DNA from: Amblyornis subalaris
Taxonomy: Eukaryota > Chordata > Aves > Passeriformes > Ptilonorhynchidae
Direction: 5' to 3'
Assembly: GCA_018881555.1 (NCBI GenBank)
Contig: JACAXG010000002.1
Coordinates: 20,101,183 to 20,165,182, forward strand
DNA length: 64,000 nucleotides
In this document: positions 24,101-34,858 of the stretch, piece after piece
How positions within the stretch are numbered: the stretch's first letter is position 1
Layout: each line of letters opens with the position of its first letter
Made by a program: the position numbers and the translations under genes
The notes under the pieces: generated by a model
The model's input: only the letters and a program-made list of their open reading frames with translations
Told to the model about the DNA's origin: nothing
Databases searched by the model: none

Positions 24101-27100
24101 TCTGGTCTCCTAAGGAACTGGGGCAAATCTCACTCTAGGAGAAATTTCTTTTCTAATTCCAAGAAAGGGAATCATTAAAAATATTGCCTGGCTACTCAGG
24201 CCCCCAAAGAGTAGACCAGACAGACTGTTGATTTTACAGCTCCAGTTTCAGGTCAGATGCCTGGGTTTGAACAGGATCGTTAAAAAGCCACAGAGCACCA
24301 TTTGCAGGATCTAAGAGGAATGACTCCCTGAACCAACACCTAAAGGGCCACAAGGGGCAAGGCTAGTAGAGCTTGGTTTGGGAGCCTGGTAGGTATGCCT
24401 GGTTCATCCTATGTTCAGACTGCATACTTCAGGATCCATTTTACAGAATCATGGGATAGGTTCAGTCAGAAGGGAACTTTTAAAGGTCATCTAGTCCAAC
24501 CTCCCTGCAATGAGCAGGGACATTACTCTGAGAGACCCCATNTTGGAAAATGTACTGATACGCAATGCCAGCACATTTCAGCTTCAAATGCAAGTTATGT
24601 TCTCTTTCACNTGAAACCACCTCGGACAGAGAAAGGCCCACATTGTCATAGTCAGAGTATTAATGCAACAAGTGAGTGTTCAGCTTCTTCCAAAGAGGGA
24701 AGAGGTCCAAACTCATATATCTCAGGAGGATACACTATGGCTCAGGTGATGTCAGGGGTGAAGAAGAGGGGGTCTCCAGCCTTGCTGATGAAGGTACAAT
24801 GATGTGCAGCCAGTAATGAAAGTCATGAAAGCCCGAGAGTGAACATGTGACACTGTAGCTCCTGGTTAAGGACGCACATTTCAAAATGGAGGGCCTGACA
24901 TTTAGACTCTGCTAGAAGCATTGCTTATGCATTTTATCCAAAGACTGCTTAATGAAAAATCCATGGGAACAGGGACCAGGACACAGTCCCGGGAGAGTGC
25001 TTTTTACACTAGACAGCGAGAAACAGGCCCCTGCTTACTTTGCTAGCTCCCTCTGTATCTCCATGAATCTTACATTTCTGACTACAGAGTGGTCTAGACA
25101 CATATTTTTTTTTTTTTTGCTAACATCCCCTGTAGGTTTGCAATGTGATCTTAAACGAAGTTGAAAGAAAGAATCATGTCTGCCTCTTAAATGTCCTGTG
25201 ACTTTCTTGTCCATCATCTGGAGTCCAACTAAGCTCATTTATTGCTACCCAAAGTTAAACAGTTTATTTTTTTTTCTCAGCTGTGCTTTATTTCCAGCTC
25301 CAATCATCACATAGTACACACTCAGAACAAATTTAACTGGTGCCCTGCATGTACACAGTATCTTTCTCTCAGATGTTGTTGAAGTTGAGCTTTTATCTGT
25401 CAGTTTTCATCTATTATTTGGTAGTTAGGAGAGACACATGCAGGATTTCTTGTATAAATTATTGATTTTGTATTGGGTGAGTCTCATAACTTCATGTCAG
25501 AGATGTTAAATAGGCTAGAGCTATCACTGCTAGCTTTCCTCAGCAGATGTGCAGTCTCATAACAGGTATATTTAGTTTTCGACGCACAGCTTTAGCCAAA
25601 TTTGTTGCTCTTTTGGGGGGTTTAACAATTATTATGATGAAAAGCTCTNGTAGTGTGTTGAAGTTGGGGTCCTTTCTCTCTGAAACTAAACAGATATAAA
25701 ATCTAATATCAAAGGGATTTTTGGGACTGGAATGAATAGATATTTCATTAAGCCTGTTTACAAGAAAGAACAGGAAAACTCTTGCTTTTCTATTTTTCCT
25801 TTCTATCCCAAACCCTCATTCCCTACAGAAGAGTACCACTTAAGCTTCTGAGCTCAAAGAGGGTTTCCAGTCCAGTTTTGGCAGATCTGGCATAAAATAC
25901 TTTGTATCTTACTCCCTGACCGTGCTTGGAAAAGGTAGGTGAATACTTTGTAAACCAAGAAGTCAGGAAGGCTGATATAACAGAACCCTTCTGTGATATC
26001 CTGGCACCATATGGCAATACTGATGAAAACAGGTTTTACACCCAAGAGTTTCACTGAAAATGGTACTGAGCACAAAACAGGCCCAATTTCATAGACCTCG
26101 CAGGGATGCTTGAACCTCCACAGTGCGAGACAGACATGGCTGTGTGTCTTCTGGCAGAGAGCTGGCTTAAGCCAAATCAATTCAGAAGGCTCCTAAAGTG
26201 AGATGTGGCAGGTCTACTTTAGTGCAGACATGCCCTAAAGGAAAATGTGCTGAACTAAAAAGATTATATCAAATGCAGAAGCAGGAGAAGACTAGGAGTA
26301 CTTGGGTCGAATGCTCTCTAGTCTGCCTTGACAAAACCATCAGTAGAGTCAACTTAACTTTTCAAGGGCCAGACATCCTGAAGATTCAATGTATTCCTGT
26401 CCAGTATTACCATTTCAGTCTCTTGATGTTGCTAACACAAATGTTTTCATGAGGTCTGCTAGTGTAATTGAGTTATTTATTTGTGTCTTTTAGAATGGGA
26501 CAGTTCAGGCACTAGAGCTATTCTGTGCCATACAACAACAAATATACTATTCCTATAAAGGAAAAGAGTGTCAGTTGAAGAATGGGATAATGGGCAATCA
26601 GATAGTCAAGACGATTTCTTCAGTCGGAGCAAGATCAGATGTATGTCTTTATCAACCTTTTGACTCTTCTTACCCTTTATCAAGCGGTTTTATTTTTTTT
26701 CTTTGTGTAAATCTGGACATGGCTCATTGTCATCCCACTTATGAGTGAAAATGGATCTTGAAATGTTTAGATTTTCAGAAAATGTCTTGATTTTGGCTCC
26801 CTCCTTTTTTCCAATCCCAGTGGGAAAACTATACTTTTCCTATTAATAATGACACCAATACCAGAAAAAGTCTAGAAAACTGCATTCTAACTCAAGCTGA
26901 TATTTCTACATATATATTTTTTTCTATTCTGCATATATTTTCTGTCTCTTTCAAGCCATAGGGACCTAAGACTGATTCTAGAGAAAAGGCAGTGAAAAGC
27001 TAATAGACTCAGTGAACGTTGGATAGGGATGTCAGGTGATGGGGGAAACATGTATGTTTTAAATATTTTGCTGGGCATTGATACAACTACACATTACTGA

Positions 27101-30100
27101 AAGAAGGAATTTCATGATGTTGGGGGTATTTATTTCAGTTCTAGTCCCAGTATAGATTAGAAAAGGCTAATACTGCTCTAAAGTATATTCTCTCAACTAA
27201 TGTCCATGTCAACATAGCCAAGTTTCAAGCCTATTTGACATTATTATGGTTACTTTAAACTTTTGTGCCAGACTGTAAGGAACAAAATGATTGCTTGGAT
27301 TCCAAGGGCCTCCTTAAAAAATGCTCCTTCAGGATGCATGCTTAAGCTGGGGGATGAAATCTTCATGAAAATACAACAAGAAGTCATGCCTTCACCAGAA
27401 AGGGATAACTTCTTCTGACCTGCTCTGTATACTGAATCATTTCATGGGCTCTACTGTTGCCAGGCTTTGCTCACATGCTTATGCAATGAGCATGTTTTGT
27501 CTTACATTAATATTTTAAGCTAACATTTGCTCTGCTGCAGGAGCCATGCAGTCAGTGTTTCTTTCTTATAGCCTAACCTCAGTCTGCCTATCCAACAATA
27601 CTCTAGGTCTCCAATTTTTTTTCTGACTGAAATTCATGGGGTGGAATTGTGGCAGCCATAATCGACTGTGCAATAACTCTCTGGTCTTTTGCTTAGCAGG
27701 AATACTATGTCACAATTTTTTACAGCAAGACTGGAATCTGTCACTCTTGAGAAGGGAAATCTGCTTTTATGCATCAGCAGTGATTTTGAAAAACATGATC
27801 TTTATGAGAAGTATTTGATCTTTGTGTCTGTGTGTGTGTGGTGCAACTGCACCATTTTATTCAGGCTCAAAGAAATAANTCTGACCTATTCTGTTCTCAA
27901 CTTGTGAAATTTTCTGCAGAACATTTGGCTTCGAATAAAAGCTTTACAGTAGTTAAGAACCAAGTTTCTTGGTTCTTAAATAACATTGTGCCTGGACCTC
28001 ATNAACTCTAACATGTAGGGAGAAAAAAAGAAGTGTTCCAGCTGTCTAACAGATTTGGGGGAAAAAAACCCCCAATAATGAAAGCTATAATATCGATAAC
28101 AAAACCTACTGTGGCACTGAAAGAAAATTCAGAGGGTTGGTTTATCCTTCTATGAAGGACAACACTTCAATCTAGCCAATAGGATACTTCTGAGATATTT
28201 TGACATTACAGCTAAGTAATAGTAATAATAGTAGCAAATACATTAATAAACAGTAAAAAGCCACCATATTCTCCAAGGGGTTCTTGCATTGTAGCTCCTA
28301 ATTACCAGTGCATGTACAGTAATGATATCTCTACTTTTAGTCTGTGGTTGTCTCTGAGTATTTTGTCACTATCATGGACTGGTGTCCTGTTTTCTCATAT
28401 GTGCTGCAATCAGACATAAGGGTAGCAATTATTCTTATTGGCTGTAAGACTTGTGAAAGAAACAGTACTAACACCTAGGTAAAGTTCACAGCAAAGCTGG
28501 GTTTGCACACATAATTCCAGGGTAGACTTGGCACTCAGGGCTCCTCAAAGAAGAAAATCATTTTCTCAATAAAAGGACAAGTGAATCAACAGGACTAAGA
28601 ATATAACTTTTACATTAATAGTGAATAAGAAAAGAGAAAAGGAGAAACAAAATAAGCATTCTTCTGAAGCACCGGAGCTCTTGCATGTGTGTAGGTCATG
28701 ATTATAAAGACCCTTTCTTTTGACTGTGTTTGGCAGAGACACTGTGGAAACATATGACCTTTTACATACTCATAGGGAGAAAGATGAGTTCCTGCAAACA
28801 AAACAAAGGCATTCTCAATTAAATTAAAAGGGGAGACCATCAGTTCTGAGAAATCCCAGTCAAATGTTTGCTCATCTGGAAAAAATCTAGACATCAAATT
28901 NTTTTGATTAATAGTATTTTTTTTAATAAGCATTAGACAAATTAATATTTTGCATATTATAGGAGAAGACAGTTGTTACTTAAAACAAGATTTAGTTCTA
29001 CTTTATAGCAGAAAGTGAAGCAGGCCAAGTGGGACTCTGGGACCACCACACAGAATTTTCCATGAAAGTTCGTCTGAATTTTTTTAATGAAATCATGTAA
29101 AAGATATCTACTAGCCCTTTTGTTTGTAATGTGACTTGTGTGGTCAAATGCAACCCTGGCATAAGTCCAGTTAACATAAAGGTGTTCCATTAGGATGGAC
29201 TGGTGTGCTTTTAGTTAATTTGGGATTTATGAAAGAGGGGCAAGACAAAGGACTGATCACTCCATGTTAAATTTCTTAAAATACAGTTAGGTTCAAGACT
29301 TGTTTTGATCACAAATTTTTCAGCTATATCATTCCTTCTTCTTTCAGATTCAACTACTTGTCCAGTTTAATGAATCTTAGAGACTACTAAGAGTGAGTAG
29401 TTTCTTCAATGTCCTTTCATTATTTAGAAAGGATGTACCTAGTCTCAAGATCCTGATCAGGGTGGGCCCCAAAAAGAGCTGATTTCTGTCCTCACTTCTC
29501 TGAATCTCTTGTCAGAGGACACTGAGTCTATGCTTTTTCTGAGTCCCTTTATCTCTGAACACATTTGCTATATATGAGCTTTGTTTCATTCTGCTTGAAT
29601 GAATGGGTCCCTTCTCTCTCACACTCAAACATGCTAATCTGTAATTTAGCACCTTTAACTGCTAGATCAGCCTTGAAGGAAATCTCTGTTATATCTCATA
29701 TATTACTGTACTATGAGTTGTGGCCCCTGTTATTGGAGCTATTAGTTCTGTTTTCTCTTAATTCATTCTAAGTCCTTGATGACAGCTTGTCAGCCTCAAT
29801 GACACCAAACAACCTCATAGTATTTTGAATGGGCAGAAACATGGAACAACTCCATGTGTACATTTGCTGCAGTTTCATCAGTACACAACTATAAATGCTT
29901 TTAAGGAAGTTAAGTTTGTATGTTTAAAGTTGCAAAGCAAACACCCCAAAACATAGGCACTGCAAGTGATCATACAAAAAGATTTTTCTGCTAGATTTAA
30001 ACTTAGATTTGATGTTCATTTAAACAATTTTCACTATCCTTTCAAAAACATCTAAAAGATTAAGCAAGNTAAAATTCAGTGCCAAGGAACTTCCTGCAAA

Positions 30101-33100
30101 AGAGGTCAATGCATCTCTAGTACAGTGGTATCTTACTAGTCCATGCTGGTTTAGTTGCCAGATGGAATTAAGTCTAAGTGAGAGTCTGCCCATTCATTCA
30201 ACTTTTAAACTCCCAGGAATCCTATGGTTTATTTAACTTACCATAAAAATATACGAGTTGTTAGACTACAACAGAAACAAGCAAGGCAGCCTGTCTCTTG
30301 CAAGGCAAGACTTGGTGCTTCAAAGAAAATGACTGTAAAACATGTACCCAAATGTATAATATCATGAAGTAAATCTATTCCCTTCTCTTCTTTTCAGGAA
30401 AATTGTTTAGACCCTGGAATACACAGGATGCCTTTACCTGTGTAAAGTCCTTAAAAAAATCTAACAAGAATTCCAGCTGTGATTCATTCTTAGATTTTCC
30501 AGACTTTGTTTTAATATCCACCTCTCCCTCTGTCCTANGTCTCTCGGAGAGGAAGTCACATGCTCCAATTTTACTTTCACTGCANAAAGGAGTGGAGAAG
30601 GGCCAAAACTGAGGTTCTTTCATAGGCATTCTTGTTTGAACTGATTCGGATTTTACATCTGAAGCTTGGAATTTTGTGGCTAGTTTTGATGTTTGCCCGT
30701 TTCAGTTGCTCTCCCTTAGCAGTCAGCTGCTCAATATCTTGCTGAGGACCTGGAACAATAGCCGAGATNAAACATCTTTTTCTCTTGCTGTTACACACGT
30801 GCACTTTTCCCCACACGTGAGCATGTTTTGAAAACCAAAAGCATTATCTGCAGTGTGCCAAAAAGAGTTGGTGTTTGGTGAGTTCCAGCATCCTTTTTTT
30901 NGTACCTGATCTTGGCATGCTTAAAACCCTGGAAAGTCACAATTTACATTCCACACAGGAGTCCTGGATGACTGAGCAGCCGAGCCATACAACAGGATAT
31001 CCAGCTATTGAGTGCTGCTGTCACAGGTGGCCAGCAGTGCAGCTGCAAAGAGCTTCCTGCCAGGAGGGCAGAGTGGGTCCACAGGAAGAAATGTTCCTTT
31101 CCTCTTCCAATCTGTTTTCAACTATAAAGGAAGGCCCAGTCTCACACTCCTACAGTGGATGTGCCTACGCAGCATTTTTCAGCCAGAGCAGAATCTCAGC
31201 TAACATTTCTAACAATAACTGCCCGAAGTGGAGCAGACCATTCACAGGGCCTCAAACAGTGGGGAGCCCTACCTTTAACACAGAGAGGCCCTTGAGAAAC
31301 ATTTCAGCTTGATCCTATTACTGCTGTGCATAATTGTATCATCATTTTATAGCTCACTTAGGAGCAGTCAATGATGTGCAAAAACAGGACAACAAAAGGA
31401 GAAACTACCTTCCTCTGGAGATACCACGAGTAGGCAATTCATATGTTTCCTCTTTCATTCCATAATCAGCCATAAAAAAACTTACAAGAGCAAAATTGCT
31501 TCNAATCAGTCGTGGATTTTTACTGTAAAAAAAGGATGGAGGCAGATGACTTCTGTCTGTGAATTTTACAAGCTAGCACTTCAAATCCTGCACACTAAAA
31601 TCCTGGTTAGGTAAAGGCAATGAAAAAGGAAGAGGGTTTGTTCATAGCAGTGTTAACAGAAAACACGCTCAAGTTCACTGTGTTTTGAGGAAACCTGAGA
31701 TTCTTCCTAAGAAGCTTTTGTGCTGAAGAAACACCAAAAACAGAGGTTGTGAGAAAGAACAGTTTTTGGAATACTGTTATGTAGGTTAAAACTTTTGTTG
31801 AGACTCAAGTAGAACAGATAGCTAAACAAAGGACAAACAAGAAGCTGAACATTTTCAATAGGCGCAGGGCTCATTCATCTAAAATGAAGAGCAATTGTAA
31901 ATTTCTTCAGAACTGGGGCCGTAATACAAGTCTAAGAGTACAGTGAGATCATAGGAAAAAATTTTGACTGATGTCAGGAGATTTCCTAGCTCCCATCCTT
32001 CAAGCTCATGCAGTCGTATCCCTAAGTGGTTCTGTAGTCTCCTGTACTAATAAGTGGTTACTCTGTTTCAGACTAAACCTCACTTTTTAGGCTGCAGATC
32101 CCCAGATCTCAAACTCTCAAACCCATACTGCAAAAAATTTTGTTCTCTGAGATCCAAAAGGTGAATTATCTATACCCCAGAATAGCTCATATTAATCTGC
32201 CAGGGTACTTAGAAAAGTAACACACAGTCATTATTTCTAAAAAGACTGTAATTAAGACCAGTTATTCCAAGAGACCATCTGGGAACACGAAAAATATCTT
32301 AATGGACTTACTGGGCACAATCAATTTCTTTCATGATTAAAGGNTTCCCTTCTCAGCATTTATCACATTCATCATTGGGTGAATTCAAAATATGCCTCCT
32401 GGTGAGGACGGATTCCTAAAGCACCCAAGGAATTGCAAATGACACAAACCTGGATGGTCTTACCTTACTCTACTGGAAAACTGCCTGTTNAAAAACTGAT
32501 TTAAATAAATAAATTGCCAAACATTTCTACCTGGTTGCTCTGAAAATGGTATTTTTTAAAGGTGAATGCCAAGAGCCTGAGTGTAAGATGAATTACACTA
32601 TGCAATTTACTGCGTAAACACCATTGATAGCAGAGGAATTACTTGTCAATTGATATTAATGTACCTGAGAGAAAGATCTAAAACTTAGAAGTCCAGCATA
32701 AGGTAAAAGTGTACATTTATACCATGAATAGGAGCCATTACTACATTCTTCAGTGCTCTCTCNACTGCAATTTTAGAGAACAATGTTCCATAATGATGAT
32801 TATTAACTTGAAACTCCTTCAAAGTACAGTCTCCCACTTTCTCTGAGAAATAAAGCAAAGTTACTGACTTTTCCTTTGACTCGATAGNTACTAGCTACTA
32901 AACCAGCTAGTTTTATCTTGTCATGTACAAATTAGTACTGTAAATCTGAGAGTTATCTGTTCCCTTTCTCATCCTCACATCCTAGATGTCAGACAAGTAG
33001 ATGAGGAAAACAGGGCAGTNCTACGAAATTTCATATTTTAAAAGCAGTTAGGTTCTAGCTGATGTTTTGTAGCATTGAAAATCTACGCAAACTCCAAAAT

Positions 33101-34858
33101 ACAATGAAACTTAGTTCTGCAAATTGATGTGGGACAGAGCCTGCCTGCAAGGACCCAGGCTGGGAACAGGGTCTGAGGCAATTCATGGGCTCACTTCATG
33201 AAATGAACCACAATTATGAGGTTAGATATTTATTATCCACTTTGAGTTAACTATGAAGTTGTTGAAATTGGTGGGTCTACAGTACCCAGCTGTTTTTCAG
33301 ATTTGTAACCTTGCCATTTCCTTAGTGATGTAAAATGACAATGAACAGCCAGCCAACACCTGACTGTCTGGCATAGACAGTTTTGTCTTCATTGTTGTTT
33401 CAATATGACCAAGGGTAGATTTTAAAAATGTCTTAGCTAGGCTTAAAATCATGCTTCAGTATAAGTGAGATTATATCCTTATATTGGGAAGACATCCACT
33501 TCATGGTGTTCTTTAGTGTTCTCTCACCTTTTTCTTATACCTTCTTTTCTTCTAGAAACCAATAGTATTTTAGTAGAAGAACAGATAATTTTTGCTCAAT
33601 AAGGAAAATAATAAAGAGGAATGATAAAGATGTTTTATTTTGTGTGAAAAATTGGTAATTTTCATTAGTTTAGTCACCAAGCTGCACCAAGCACATTAAA
33701 GCACAATAAATGCAAACTTAGGCAAACTAGTTCACCGTTCTGTGACTGTTAATCATCACATAAATTATCTAGAGAAATAAGTTTCATAGATATCCAATAT
33801 ATTTCATTCTGAGGTATTGGATCAAAAAACACATTATGAAACAGTCTAACTCTAGCATCTCAAAGCTTCCTAAATTTTACAAGCCAAACGAGTCCACTCC
33901 ATAAATACTANTAAATGATTGTACTATATCACTAGAAAAATAATCTTGCTTATAATTTTTTGCAAAAGATCATTTTATTCACTTAGTACAAATCAAGAAA
34001 AACAAACTATTATGGTAATTAGTCATATTCTCTAAGACATAGCTATGAACCTCTTTTGCAGATTTAATTAACCTTCAGAGTCACTTTGGAAAGATGGTAG
34101 AATATAACGACTCCCTGAAATCTTCTTCTCAGTAAGTCTACTGGGCATTAACAAAGCCTGCTTGTCTGAAAATATTGTAGTTGGAAGCCAATTGACACTG
34201 CCTGATCTTAAAGTTGCTGGACAATTCACCCTAGCAAGCCCTTTTTTCATTTCAGAAAATAACGAANTTATAGAAATGTGACTGAAGATATTCTCTCATC
34301 TACATACAAGTTATGCAGTTCAACATATAGACTGATAGACTGAATATTGCCAGCTTTTTCATACAGCCCATCAATCTACTGATTGCCCATCAACCACTGA
34401 AACTCATACTGATACAAGCTACTAAAAAACACACTAATGCCCATCAAGGGTGTGACAACTGCAAGATTTTTCATTTTTTGATGAGCCTCAAAATTCATAT
34501 AAATTAATCAAATATTTGAATTTTTTTTTTTACTTCCAATTTAACTTTTACAAACCTGGAAGAATGCACCTAACTGANTCAGAATTTCAGGATTAGCACT
34601 GGCAACACTTTCTGGAACAGTGGGAGCTGAGTTTTGCCAACNAACTTTACTGTTAGGATTAATTCCTACCCTGAGCGACATGGCAAATTTTGCATGTACT
34701 TAGAATTGTCTGGGTAAAAAGCCTGCTTAGACTGGTAATCTACATAGACTACACAATGGCCCATGATGTTGCAGGACACTTCTTGCTCATGAACTCTACG
34801 ATTTATTTTCTCTAAATGTGGAAACTCTGACGAAAAGCAATATGCGGTGAAATATGCC
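7541..34858 (-). CDS. unrecognised spliced gene, C-terminal 12 exons (gene span)
   Basis: Exons in order of translation: 34858-34670, 34230-34073, 31451-31409, 30579-30438, 29199-28980, 28875-28770, 21553-21478, 20654-20555, 9948-9908, 9276-9051, 8090-7876 and 7777-7541. All introns are AG/GT and all eleven junctions keep the reading frame. The product segment is about 583 codons. I see no signal peptide and no clear membrane helix. It is rich in Phe, Ile, Leu and Lys and looks globular, with an acidic patch (SDSEEE) near the start of the segment. I do not recognise the family, so no function is proposed. The start codon is upstream of this model. Oddities: an in-frame TGA at 9088-9090, and an ambiguous base in the 30438-30579 exon. 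Introns of 10.6 kb and 7.2 kb hold mobile elements. Confidence 0.72.
7876..8090 (-). CDS. exon 11
   Basis: Acceptor tttcattgctag, donor AAA|gtaagt (near consensus). Two bases plus 71 codons: KAQFNKALKYSLNGKHW... to ...QQNREKCAKFK. The DSAADYIKRIILFF part looks like an amphipathic helix. The next intron is 98 bases with the pyrimidine tract tacttttcttaaaag. Confidence 0.8.
8091..9050 (-). other. intron 10, nothing else recognised
   Basis: 960-base intron. It contains a short TTTTG repeat near 8282-8300. Open frames on both strands in this stretch have no matching splice sites. Confidence 0.6.
9051..9276 (-). CDS. exon 10, with in-frame TGA
   Basis: Acceptor gttacttag, donor AAG|gtctgt. 75 codons plus one base, starting VLICVITWQNETISVRG. 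It contains a strand-like KPIVFVADNCSIFIEG segment after a helix-like NLVFEIAHKFS. Codon 63 is TGA (9088-9090), followed by TQRQFLDQFFKQ in the same frame up to the donor. TGA could come from CGA by CpG decay. If the stop is real, the protein ends here and lacks the last about 160 residues. If it is an error or a rare allele, the gene is intact. Confidence 0.75.
9908..9948 (-). CDS. exon 9, short
   Basis: 41 bases: two, then thirteen codons, KNQNENELGLNQS. The acceptor has a pyrimidine-rich tract (ttttctatacactgttatcaag) and the donor is TCA|gtaaga. It is the only segment found that connects exon 8 (phase 1) to exon 10 (phase 0). The polar content suggests a surface loop. Confidence 0.62.
9949..14294 (-). 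other. part of intron 8, no feature recognised
   Basis: Left part of the 10.6-kb intron. I saw no exon that would fit in phase and no identifiable repeat. A purine-rich plus strand from about 11100 to 11780 produces long but pyrimidine-skewed minus-strand open frames, which I do not regard as coding. Confidence 0.45.
14295..14640 (+). mobile_element. old, diverged CR1 LINE ORF2 fragment
   Basis: Matches the middle of the CR1 reverse transcriptase in sense: gatttgtcaagaacagatttt and ccaaactaacctaattc-like sequence, then a ttgatactctctcaggtgtc block, then ggaattgtggtcttgatgaa. It is much more diverged than the 3' ends elsewhere, has stops and small gaps, and lacks the CR1 terminus. It may extend to about 14730. 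Confidence 0.68.
15102..15138. repeat. CA dinucleotide microsatellite
   Basis: About 18 uninterrupted CA units followed by gtgca. His/Thr and Val/Cys open frames across it are by-products. Confidence 0.98.
15891..15956 (+). mobile_element. CR1 LINE 3' tail fragment
   Basis: tcagggcaggggtttttggaacnggatgatctctaaggtccgttcc is the CR1 3' terminus, followed by tctatgattcca. Only the last about 65 bases are present. Confidence 0.85.
15957..18662 (-). other. part of intron 8, nothing further recognised
   Basis: Apart from the 17.2-kb tandem duplication I see no exon or repeat. A phase-compatible start (two bases, then EILNGKITDETTL) at about 17360 runs into a stop with no donor and was not accepted. 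Confidence 0.4.
17207..17252. repeat. short tandem duplication
   Basis: Two adjacent copies (22 and 24 bases) of aactttaagcaatctaaata cc, differing by an inserted tc. Confidence 0.85.
18663..19246 (+). mobile_element. solo LTR, avian ERVL-type
   Basis: Starts TGTGCTGGTTTTGGCCAGGG, has the well-known middle block gatggctgaacacctgcctg and ctgtctttatctcaacccac, and ends ggggttaaaccacaaca. This is the common avian ERVL-class LTR and, at 584 bases, is close to full length. A TATA-like acataaag lies at about 18928. I could not find a convincing target duplication. No gag, pol or env flanks it. It is antisense within intron 8 of the minus-strand gene. Confidence 0.92.
19247..20554 (-). other. part of intron 8, nothing recognised
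   Basis: AT-rich intronic sequence between the ERVL LTR and exon 8. It contains a small TTTG repeat at 20521-20541. No other structure seen. Confidence 0.5.
20555..20654 (-). CDS. exon 8
   Basis: Starts in phase 0 after ggattcag and ends at donor gtaaaag. Gives 33 codons, FTPAIYKQTVEIIHYAKKII...NKVHL, plus one base. IYKQTVEIIHYAKKIIPLF looks like an amphipathic helix. The next intron is the largest (10.6 kb). Confidence 0.74.
21478..21553 (-). CDS. exon 7
   Basis: The acceptor is cctgatttcag and the donor AAG|gtctgt. One base plus 25 codons, YTCQYILSETLEVFTPWQKG...SLSK, ending on a codon boundary. The 7.2-kb intron before it carries two antisense-to-plus CR1 fragments. Confidence 0.72.
21554..22754 (-). 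other. part of intron 6, nothing recognised
   Basis: AT-rich intronic sequence between exon 7 and the CR1 fragment. No supported feature. Confidence 0.5.
22755..23075 (-). mobile_element. CR1 LINE 3' end, minus orientation
   Basis: Reads on the plus strand as the complement of a CR1 terminus: gaatcacagaattgattagt, then gagtccaaccatcagcccag, then ccttgaccagcctgttccaa, then ttgctacaacctcttttcac and a gctgtagagagtaataaggt block. The minus-strand frame contains GRFRVHIRKNSFTKRV and VKHWNRLV, typical of the CR1 ORF2 3' end. It lies in intron 6, in the same sense as the host gene. Confidence 0.93.
24443..24532 (-). mobile_element. CR1 LINE 3' tail fragment, minus orientation
   Basis: cagaatcatgggatagg, then aaggtcatctagtccaacct and ccctgcaatgagcagggaca: complement of a CR1 3' end of a different subfamily from the 22.8-kb copy. 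Confidence 0.88.
24533..28769 (-). other. part of intron 6, no supported feature
   Basis: Intronic. Overlapping minus-strand open frames at 25823-26180 and a plus-strand one at 26198-26452 have no usable splice sites that fit the gene and are not listed as coding. Confidence 0.42.
28770..28875 (-). CDS. exon 6
   Basis: The acceptor is a good tract (tagattttttccag) and the donor is gtatgt. Two bases, 34 codons (EQTFDWDFSELM... to ...AGTHLSPY), two bases. The frame stays open past the donor for a while, so the 3' end could differ, but this donor is the one that matches the next exon in phase. Confidence 0.68.
28980..29199 (-). CDS. exon 5
   Basis: 73 codons plus one base, starting in phase 0 after acceptor cacaccag and ending at donor A|gtaaca. 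Encodes SILMEHLYVNWTYARV... to ...FCYKVELNLVL, including RYLLHDFIKKIQTNF and the hydrophobic strand KFCVVVPES. The downstream intron is only 104 bases, a usual size for birds. Confidence 0.77.
29200..30437 (-). other. intron 4, nothing recognised
   Basis: 1238 bases between exons 4 and 5. No repeat family or RNA gene seen. Confidence 0.55.
30438..30579 (-). CDS. exon 4
   Basis: Bounded by a long pyrimidine tract (cccttctccactcctttntgcag) and a near-consensus donor (CAG|gtaaag). Gives one base plus 47 codons, ESKIGACDFLSER... to ...LLDFFKDFTQ, ending on a codon boundary. One base at 30538 is ambiguous. The middle is basic (KTKSGKSK) and probably a loop; the end looks helical. Confidence 0.8.
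30580..31408 (-). other. intron 3, higher GC than its surroundings
   Basis: 829-base intron, noticeably richer in GC around 30950-31280 than the neighbouring sequence. A plus-strand frame is open there for 145 codons but has an ambiguous base, no splice context and no recognisable motif. Confidence 0.5.
31409..31451 (-). CDS. exon 3, short
   Basis: 43 bases: two, thirteen codons (ETYELPTRGISRG), two. The donor is AG|gtagtt. The acceptor follows a run of seven T about 20 bases upstream. It is the only segment I found that bridges exon 2 (phase 1) and exon 4 (phase 2). It is the least certain of the twelve because of its size. Confidence 0.5.
31452..34072 (-). other. intron 2, nothing recognised
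   Basis: 2.6 kb of AT-rich intronic sequence with no repeat or exon that I can support. Confidence 0.5.
34073..34230 (-). CDS. exon 2
   Basis: One base, 52 codons, then one base. The acceptor is cttgctag with a modest pyrimidine tract and the donor gttaat is weak, but both phases match the neighbouring exons. Encodes VNCPATLRSGSVNWLP... to ...LPSFQSDSE, the start of an acidic patch. Confidence 0.66.
34670..34858 (-). CDS. exon 1 of the supported model
   Basis: The acceptor is strong (ctgtttctgcag) and the donor reads gtaggaat. The exon starts with one base completing a codon, gives 62 codons (AYFTAYCF... to ...QNLPCRS), and ends with two bases of the next. It contains EFPHLEKINRRVHEQEV and a strand-like VVYVDYQSKQAFYPD segment. 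The even residue mix and lack of stops suggest true coding. Upstream exons must exist, because it begins mid-codon. Confidence 0.72.

Noticed and set aside
30396..30612. Plus-strand acceptor (cttctcttcttttcag) followed by an open frame
   Set aside because: It overlaps exon 4 of the minus-strand gene, whose splice sites and phase fit its neighbours. No plus-strand partner exon was seen.
30875..31312. 145-codon plus-strand open frame
   Set aside because: It lies in an intron of higher GC, contains an ambiguous base, and has no motif or splice support. Length alone is not enough at this GC.
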